Source of the DNA: Lottia gigantea
Taxonomy: Eukaryota > Mollusca > Gastropoda > Lottiidae
DNA length: 64,000 nucleotides
Direction: 5' to 3'
Assembly: GCF_000327385.1 (NCBI RefSeq)
Contig: NW_008708943.1
Coordinates: 2,321,364-2,385,363 of the forward strand
Part shown: positions 52,235 through 60,323 of the stretch, one piece after another
Layout of the letters: every line of letters begins with the position of its first letter
How positions within the stretch are numbered: position 1 is the first letter of the stretch
Notes under the pieces: model-generated
The model's input: the letters and a program-made list of their open reading frames with translations, nothing else
What the model was told of the DNA's origin: nothing
Database searches by the model: none
Program-made: the position numbers and the translations under genes

Positions 52235-54329
52235 ATGTTGCTTTACCAGTGCTGCATTTTTGTCGTTATTTGTGGATTATCCATCAGCTTTGAATTACCT
52301 CACGATAATGTTGGTCAAGCTAGCGCAGGTTCTAAAACAAAAATAGGGTTATCTACAAATCTAAAGCAGGATCAAGAACGCGCAAAACATAATGTAAATG
52401 AAGGTGAGTAACGTTTCTCAAGATTCTTGGCGCCTCCTTGGTGCTGAAGAATACAATTTTCTGTTGTGCATTAGATATAGATCTATTTTAAATCATTTTA
52501 TTTTAACAGTAGAAAATGTTGATCACGATTAGTCTTTCAAATTGCCTAAAATGCAGGATTTAAGCCTTTTTTTAAAAATTTCTTCATGATTTAAAATGCA
52601 ACATGGTGTGAAAGACAGGTTTACGAATATAACCAATGAAAAACATAAATAATGGGTTGAGTCTTAGTAATACCCGGAACTATTGAACTATTTAACAGAT
52701 TTAACAGAACGTCAAGATAAAAGAAAACAATAGTCCTAGACTGGAACATCTTTACAATGTCAAGCTATTACGAACTTCATCGTATACCTTGACTGCAATA
52801 GTCACCTTTCTTGTATCACGAAATGCAGCGATTTGATTGGATTGAGCTCAACGAATACAGCCAATCATACAATCCAATCAAATTGCTGCATTTTCAAACT
52901 GCTGCCATAGCCTACAAGGTATAAGATGAAGTTGACATTTTGTAGATGAGACTGGACAACGTCAGTTGAAGTTCAAAAGAAGAAAGTAGCTTGCTCTGTA
53001 GTATTAGTTTTTATTTTCAGTAGTAAAGGCAAATAATGATGTTTTCAAGAAAGAAATACATCAACAAATTCCAATGAACATGCATAAACAACCTTCCGTA
53101 AACAATGAAAATGATGGTCTTATCAAGAGGATAAAAAGAAAAGCTAAGGCAAAACCCAAGGGTAATTCAATTTTAATCTTTATTTTGTTAATGCTAGCTC
53201 TTGGATTTGTTTGCAAAATAGCAAACTCATGGCGTGGTGAAAATCAAACAGAAAGAAATAAATTCATTAAGTTACCATCATCAGACTCAGACTTATCGAA
53301 CTCTCTTGTTTTAGAAATTTGGGCGACCTCAGATATTTCGCCCTCCGTCGGACGTAAACCTGACTCTGCCACTGCAGAGGCTAAAGAAATGAATTTTTTC
53401 CCTAATTTAGACCGGTTTCGATAGATTTTTAATCTGAACAGGCCTGTATTTCATCAAAAGGGCTATAAATAGAGCATCCGATGATCTTATGGATGACTAC
53501 GTGACCAGAGGACCAGAGGTGCCATGTACCATCCCGCCTATTGCTTGTCATTCTTCTTGCCGATGAACTAGCTAAAGAACACCAATGTTTTGCATTAATG
53601 TTTTAAAACGAGCACAAGTTTGTCTTTACGTTAGATATTGCATTTTTCATGTTGAATGCAGCAGTATTTCCACTTTTCTGGTTAGACAAATCTAATTATT
53701 CTTCCACTTGTATATGGAATCTAAATCTATTATTACTATCTTATCATTGTAGCTCAAAAGAAGAAAAATTCAAGTGGTAGGGTGAAAATGATTATTATGA
53801 TAGTTGTAGGTGTTACTGTATTTGTAGGTGCAGCCGTCGGTATATAGTAAGTATTGTTATTTTTTCTTTTTTATTTCATTTTTATTTCCCCATCTTACAA
53901 AAGTCACAAACTGCGCACTTTTATAGAATACAGACTTGTATTTTTCTAATTGATTGACAAATTTAAAATAAATTCTAAATTTATATTTAGAGAATGCAAT
54001 AAGTTAAGAGACAATTCCATGCATAGAGTAAACATTTAACCTATTCTTAGAACTGTATGATTCAAATTTCGAATTTATTCAGATTCCTCCAAAATTTATC
54101 AGATTATCTTCAAACCATTAAAACCATCATGATTATTCTTTCATGCATTAACGCATGCACTGCACAACTATCGTTTGTGTACCTATAGATCTCTATGACA
54201 ATATCGGTTCAAACCAACTAAGATATGTCAATATACTTTACACGCATCTAAAGTTAAGAAGCATTTCTAAATTCACAATTTTACCTTTTTTTTTACAGCA
54301 AAGTGGCAACTGGTGGCGGGGAGGATTAG
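52235..54329 (+). CDS. gene D: small type I membrane protein with almost no cytoplasmic tail
   Basis: Four exons join in frame (144 aa): 52235-52403, 53021-53161, 53753-53846, 54299-54329. Signal peptide MLLYQCCIFVVICGLSIS, then ELPHD as in gene C. Exon 2 has VKANNDVFKKEI, HKQPSVNN and GLIKRIKRK (furin-type RIKR at 93-96). The transmembrane segment is about 116-135. The last exon adds only YKVATGGGED. Exon 2, the transmembrane exon, the last exon and their introns are all closely related to gene E. No known domain; function unknown. Confidence 0.8.
52747..52948. mobile_element. foldback element R1 with 9-bp target duplication, gene D intron 1
   Basis: CATCTTTACAATGTCAAGC ... GTTGACATTTTGTAGATG, 202 bp. 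The flanks AGACTGGAA (52738-52746) and AGACTGGAC (52949-52957) match at eight of nine bases. Confidence 0.85.
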
Positions 54330-54899
54330 AAAGATGACAAATCTGTGTTTGCGACAAGGGAAGCGAATATATTTTTAGTAGTATCGTTAATGGTAACAGT
54401 AGCAACCCTTAAGGAATAAGATCTATATTTTGCAACTTTATGGTATCATGATCGAAAAAATCAACTTGGGCGGTTATTGTCCATATGTTATATCTTGTAA
54501 TTGAGAAAAAAATGTTGAAAAATGAATAATTGTTTTATTTAGAATGGCTTATCAATGGGATCTCGAAAATGAAAGAAAGTTTTATTTACTGTTAGTCCAA
54601 TCAGGAAATTGTTCGATGACAGAAACAATAGCCCATTTCGGTAACATTTGGAAGCACACTGGGTTAATCCGAAAGTACTGGCTGGTATAATATCCCTAGT
54701 ATTTGATTAGCCTACAGCTACAGAAGCAAAAGGAAGTAGAATATTGTACGGATTGCGATGATATATATAGGCCTATCTTAATCTCCTCCAATAATGGAGA
54801 TTTACAAGAGCATACAAAAGCAGCATTGAGATCGATAATGGAATAATCGGAGACGGCCAATTACCGCCAAACATCTACAGCTGTTGGTCGGAGTCAGTT

Positions 54900-55085
54900 T
54901 TTTTTCGCCCAATATCGTCCCTAATTTATTCCCATTTTAGCCCCTTTCCATATCTCCCCTTCTATTTGTGTTCTTTTCCGCTTCGTCCCTTCCTAATTCG
55001 CCTTCCCGTATCGCCTCTTCCCATTTCGCCCCTTCCCATTATGTCCCTTTCCGATTCGCACCTCATTCGTTTTGCCCATTTCAAT
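54900..55085. repeat. degenerate repeat, about 15-bp unit (ccatttcgccccttc)
   Basis: Around ten imperfect units of the type 'ccatttcgccccttc', 'ccttcccgtatcgcctctt' give a pyrimidine-rich tract unlike its flanks. An isolated similar string lies near 56.38 kb. Confidence 0.55.
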
Positions 55086-55687
55086 TTTGAAGCAGAGCTA
55101 ATATTTGACAATATCTTTGTGACTCTCTGATCACATGGTAGCTGTGTTAGAGTTAATTTCTACCATGTAGTTTACATCAGATCAGATTGTGTAAACCAAT
55201 TACTTGTCTCAAATATATTTTTGATTGAGCACTTTTCATTATAGCATTATAATCATTAATGTAGTCTTATCCTTCATTTTGACTGGTTAACTCAGATGTG
55301 GTGACCGTACGAATCACATCAGGGTGAGCACTTTTTGGAATCTCCTGGCAACAGTCAATGTTTGCCTGTTTCAGTCCCTCTGCTTTATGCTCACTTTAGA
55401 CTTGGATCTGGGAGAATATTGTAGCTGTTATACAACTAGGATTTTGCATGTTCTTCCATTCTTTGGATAGTACTATATAATATGATACTCTAACAATATT
55501 TCTTCAGTATTTTCAGGTAGGTCTATGAGTATTTCATATCGTCATGGTTTAGGGAAGGTGGAGGTGGGACAGTGTAGGTGTCTATAGTATGATTGCATAC
55601 TTATATCATATCACATTTTTATTTTACTCTTGATTTATTACATTGCAAAATTATATAAGCTTACAGTCTTAAGGTTAAACTTTAACT

Positions 55688-56023
55688 GAAAAGGACAAGT
55701 AGGCCATATTTTGTCACCAATCATACTTTAATCTCGGAATCTCGGAGCTAAGTCAACTAGTTAGTGTTAAAAACTCACCGTCGAAATTTGAGCCTTCAAA
55801 TCCATGTGTGTCCAGAATTATCCGCAATTGAATGTTAAAATGACCACTCGTCCTGTGATATATGGAAAAGACATATTTAGGAAAAGTGAATAAAATTCCT
55901 AGATTGAAATATTTTTAAAGGAATTATGCGATTTACGTACATTTCTAGTACTTCCGAAGACTATTTACATAATATGTTCAAGATTAAAATCAACCCCCCA
56001 AAATGACGCATCAGTCCCTTTAA
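55688..56023. mobile_element. R2 element, inverted copy
   Basis: It reads as the reverse complement of the 14.2-kb copy (accgtcgaaatttgagcctt, agtacttccgaagacta), ending at TCCCT-TTAA (56016-56023). The left end is eroded. Confidence 0.7.
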
Positions 56024-56908
56024 GTTAGTTTTGTCTTAATACTCCGTTACGGGGTAGGTTATTAATTCAGTTATTTACAATACAATAAATAATACAATAA
56101 ATTTTTATTCAGTTATATATTTTGAACAGCAGACATTTTCATACTGTACCATATGACTGGAAATAATGTAGTTACCTCCCTTTATGACAGCCCCTATTAG
56201 TTGTATATCATTATTATATCTGTAAGCTATGTTAAACTGACTATATATTTTAACGGTTGTACTTTATTGTTAATTTTGTAAATATATATTTCAGGGTTTA
56301 ATGAAACATAAAACTGGTTTGTGTTTTTCGTACCGCAATACCGGGATATTACATTTGGCACCTTTTTTATTTCACCCCTCTCCCGTTCCGCCCATTACAC
56401 ATTACACATCATGAAATGTGATGATATATCGGACAAAATCGAAAAAAAAAGATATGTCAATGACCTTTGTCCTCTTATTGCTCTTGATTTAGTGAAAACT
56501 TGTAAACTTCCGCTTGTTAGCATAATAGATGCTAGATACGCCTTTGTGAATTCATGAGATCCCAGTCAAGTCAAACCTCAGTAAGGCTAAAGTTTTCGAG
56601 ACTCAGTGGACATATGCTTAAATGTAGATCAAACAGTATTAAAAGTTGACGGACAGTTTTTACGGACAGTTTTAAGTCTCAAAAAGTTTCACGAAAATAT
56701 CCCAGAACTCCCGTGTCTGAACAATGTTTACAAGACAAAAATCCCTAAAACTTGCATGGGCCGACACTTAAAAATAAAAAGACAATAAAAAAAACAATTC
56801 CTGTAAGTTTGAAAGAAAATATCTCAAAAACTCCAGTCCGTAGTGTGGTCACAAGAAAACAATTCCGAAAACTTGCTAGAGCCGGGTGCCTATGTTTTGG
56901 TGTTTTTA

Positions 56909-56941
56909 TGACGTTAATATAATCTTTATGACGTTACGTGG
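56909..56941 (+). promoter_or_regulatory. gene E promoter: two TGACGTTA motifs
   Basis: TGACGTTA occurs at 56909-56916 and 56929-56936; the second continues as ACGTGG, giving TGACGTTACGTGG. Spacing and sequence match gene F rather than B-D. The start codon is 65-70 bp downstream. Confidence 0.6.
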
Positions 56942-57005
56942 TTACTAATTAACATCTCTTTATTCTACTTTTTCACAACAAGAAAAAACAGTGGACTTAA
57001 AAGGC

Positions 57006-59068
57006 ATGAAAACAGTTCACCTGCAAGTTTTTTTTATTTTACTAGGCCTACTAGCATTTTCTAGCGCCTTAATATTGCATCACCATGACTATAATGGAAA
57101 CTCTCTCTTAAACGAATCGAGAAATGGCCTTGGAAATGGTGTAGATCCTAACAAGACTAGGTTGAGAAGAAGAAGAAATATTGTTGGCCAACTTGATCTT
57201 GATCTAGATCTACCACTATCAGATCTAAGCCATCCAAGATTTAAAAGCGGTAAGTTAGCATTCAAATAATATTTGATAAATAATCTCTAGGTCATTAAAG
57301 ACTCCGGTCACAACGAAATGTTCAAGGGTTACAGGGTGACTTGATGCGAACAAAACGAAAGCGGCAGCATTGCCCAATATATCGGGGTTCGATTGTAACA
57401 ACTAGGTTTAAAAAAAATTCCCATAAAATTCCAGCAGACAACCTGTCAACATAGCTATCAGGGGGAAGATGTTTCGGATTCAAAGCATAGTGGATATATC
57501 TATATTTTGTTATATAATATTTGTTCATACTAACAAGGTATAAGCTTGTCTATAATCTAATTCCAGCGAAAAATAATGGTGGTAAACATCTTAAAGGATC
57601 TAAACCCGATTTTACTAAAAATAAGTATGTAAAATCAAAAAATGATACAGCAGTGGCCAAAATGGTGGAAAGTAAGTTATTTTGTACTATATAGACTTTA
57701 ACCATTATACAAACTTATTCTGAATAATTATAATATATAGTATTTTCTCAAGAGTACAAGAGGTCAATTGAAATTCAAAAGACAAAAGTAGCTTGTTCTT
57801 TAATTATAGTTTTTTTTTTTTCAGTAAAGGGAAACACTGATGGTTTGAAAAACGAAATACAAGTTCCGATTAACATTCACAAACAACCTTCCGTAAACAA
57901 TGTAAATGATAGCCTTATCAAAAGGATAAAAAGAACCAACCAACCAACGATTATATACGGAAAAAGAGAAAAACGAAAAAAAAAACCAAGAATTGAGGAT
58001 GCGCAGGTGATGTTAAAGAGACAGGAGAAGGCCAAGGGTAATTTCTGACATACATCTATGTCATACAGAAAAATTAAATTCATTAAGTTACCATCATAAG
58101 AGGCCGTAGAAAATGTAAAAATGAACTCCAATTCAGGAAAGGACACCAAATGATCTTACGGACTCGTCCATGACCAGAAGACCACAGGTGCCGTGTACCA
58201 TTCAGATGGCCTGCCATCTTACCGATAGACTGGAAAACGAATACCACAAATGTCAAGTGTTGAAAAGTGTGTACGAGCTGTCTGTCTTTCCCAAACTTAC
58301 TTTAGATTTCGGGGGAGGAACAAATACAATTACAGTACAGTGTAACAGAAATGAGACGCGAATAAGGTCTATCATTCCAATTTTCAATTAGACGTCTGTG
58401 GTTCCTAAAATTCCACTAAAACTATGTATTTGAGGATGTCACAAATCGCGTCTTATTCGCATATTTTGTGAATCAAACTCTTATTTTTGTGGAATTGCAA
58501 GAACCATCCATGTCTGATTCAAAATTGGAAATGTGCAAATTGTTGCTATCAGTGTCCCGGATACACATTAAAATCTTAGAAAATCTCTTTCCAATCCTTG
58601 TAATTACTATCTTATCATTATAGCTGATGCAGAGAAGAAAAAAAAAGAGGATGAAAGTACCCAAGCTACTATCAAAATGGCACTGATGGGTGTAATAGGT
58701 GTTGTTTCCTTCATACTTGTAATCGTGTGTGTACGGTAAGTGTTACTGTTTTCTTTTATTTTAGTTGCTGCCGAATGACATCAAGTTAATGTTAAAAGTT
58801 TAGAGATAGGTCCCTGCATCAAGTCTAAATTGAATATTCTTTGATATATGCGAAAAACTTTTGAATTTGTTCAGTTATTTAATAATTAAATAATCTTTAA
58901 TCTTATAATTAAATTATCAAATTATCTATAACGTATGCATTAATGTATGTAACGCATATAGTTACCTTTGCCGATAGGACTATCGATTGTGTAGCTTTGT
59001 ATGCTAATACACAGACATCCAAACTCACAATTCTACCTTTTTTCTATTACAGCAAAGTTGCATGCTAA
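57006..59068 (+). CDS. gene E: type I membrane protein, apparent F/D hybrid
   Basis: Five exons join in frame (229 aa): 57006-57249, 57567-57671, 57825-58037, 58624-58735, 59053-59068. The signal peptide and mature start (FFILLGLLAFSSALILHHHD, SLLNESRN, RLRRRRN) match gene F, with sequons NES (36-38) and NKT (49-51). Exon 2 has KSKNDTAV, as in F. From exon 3 it follows gene D: IKGNTDGLKNEI, HKQPSVNN, SLIKRIKR (furin-type RIKR at 150-153). A basic extension follows, then the transmembrane segment 206-224 and a five-residue end RKVAC. Introns 3 and 4 and the 3' flank also align with gene D. No known domain. Confidence 0.8.
58400..58605. mobile_element. R3 family copy in gene E intron 3
   Basis: It holds 'gtggaattgcaagaaccatc', 'cagtgtcccggatacacatt' and the right end 'ctttccaatccttgtaat'. 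Gene D lacks it at the matching place, so it entered after the D/E split. Confidence 0.6.
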
Positions 59069-59186
59069 TGCAGTGTAGTAAAAGGCAAACGTTTGGGACA
59101 AGGGAAACGAATGTCTTTGGTATTGCCGGTTATGGCAATAGTAGCAAAACTAAAAGATTAAGATCTTTATCCTGCATCTCTATGGT

Positions 59187-59491
59187 CATCTTCACAATGT
59201 CAAGCTATTACGAACCTCGCACTTACACTTTGACTGCAATAACCACCATTCTTGTATAATGGAATGCAGTGATTTGAATGGTGTATACGCCAGCGAATAC
59301 AGTCAATCAGAAAGGCTGTTATCATTATGACTTTGTGTTCACAAACTTATTGAGGAATCTGATAGGATGTACTTGCTAACTTACAATTTTATTAAATCGC
59401 TTCATTTACAAACTTCAATGATTCAAGAATGGTGACTATTGCAGTTAAGGTATAAGTACTAAGTTCGTAATAGCTTGACATTTTGAAGATG
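59187..59491. mobile_element. foldback element R1 with 9-bp duplication and empty site in gene D
   Basis: CATCTTCACAATGTCAAGC ... GCTTGACATTTTGAAGATG, 305 bp. The flanks CTCTATGGT (59178-59186) and CCTTATGGT (59492-59500) correspond to a single CTTTATGGT in the homologous gene D 3' flank (near 54.44 kb), which is the unoccupied site. Confidence 0.88.
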
Positions 59492-60229
59492 CCTTATGGT
59501 ACCATGATTGAAAAATTCAACTTCGGCGGCTATCTGGTTATTGTTCACGCTTAAAAATTTGATGTAGTATCTTGTATTTGAAAAAAAGTTAAACAATTAA
59601 TTATTATTTTAATCAAAATGCTTTTCTATGGGGACTCGTTCTGAACAAGACATAAAATGCCCCTTTGATCTATTTTGGCCTCAGTATAGATAATTTTTTT
59701 GTGTCAAAGCTAACTTAAAATAATTACCGTATATTCTAATTGCCCCTGTGCTACACAATGCCACAATACCGTCGAGGGGTATGCTTTTCCATTCTTCGTA
59801 CAACTCCATTTTAGCCTACCCTCAACTGTATTGTGGTACTGTATCGATTACTAGGAAATCGTAATTAGGATTTTGTCATGGTGAAAATTCTCAAAAACTT
59901 ACCAGCCAAAAATGGACCGGAGCTTTTCCCACCCCAATAAATTGTGACATTGATTCTATGTTTGGCCAAAAATGTGACGAACTCCCATTCGTATAATCTT
60001 GGAGTAATGTCCAAGAAACAGATGGAACCAAATAATATCGGATTAGCTTATTCGGTGTTGCCTGTTTAGAGCAAAGTTATTTTTGAATTTCTGGAGTGCC
60101 CAAGATTCTTCAGTCTTTTCGTTTTTAACGTTAATTTCTTTTGCCCGCTTATATTGTATTTCTAAAATTATTAAAACAAAATTAAGCGTAAAGCTCAAAT
60201 CTACGGATGCCTGTATTTTTCCTGTTCTA
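59492..60229. other. E-F intergenic DNA
   Basis: The first part continues the homology with gene D's 3' flank (attgaaaaattcaacttcgg). The remainder has no recognised feature up to gene F's promoter. Confidence 0.4.
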
Positions 60230-60266
60230 TGACGTTTCAAATAATGAACTTTATGACGTTACGTGA
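60230..60266 (+). promoter_or_regulatory. gene F promoter: two TGACGTT motifs
   Basis: TGACGTTT at 60230-60237 and TGACGTTA at 60254-60261 running into CGTGA. It matches gene E in order and nearly in spacing. Confidence 0.6.
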
Positions 60267-60308
60267 TTTTGGTTACTTAAACAACCCTTTATTTCGACAA
60301 CAAACAAA

Positions 60309-60320
60309 ATGGTGGACTAA
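60309..60320 (+). other. gene F leader uORF (3 codons plus stop)
   Basis: ATGGTGGACTAA follows the leader CGACAACAAACAAA and ends 3 bp before the main ATG. Gene E has GTGGACTTA at the same place, so the uORF is lost there. Confidence 0.45.
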
Positions 60321-60323
60321 AAC

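Larger units (their letters stand above)
54330..56908. other. gene D 3' region and D-E intergenic DNA
   Basis: The first 250 bp match gene E's 3' flank (gatctatattttgcaac, aaaatcaacttgggcggtta). The rest holds a cytosine-rich degenerate repeat and an inverted R2 element. No supported exon. Confidence 0.45.

Noticed and set aside
53162-53424. Read-through extension of gene D exon 2
   Set aside because: The donor at 53162 gives the family phase and the transmembrane exon; the extension includes a dispersed repeat also found at 34.5 kb.
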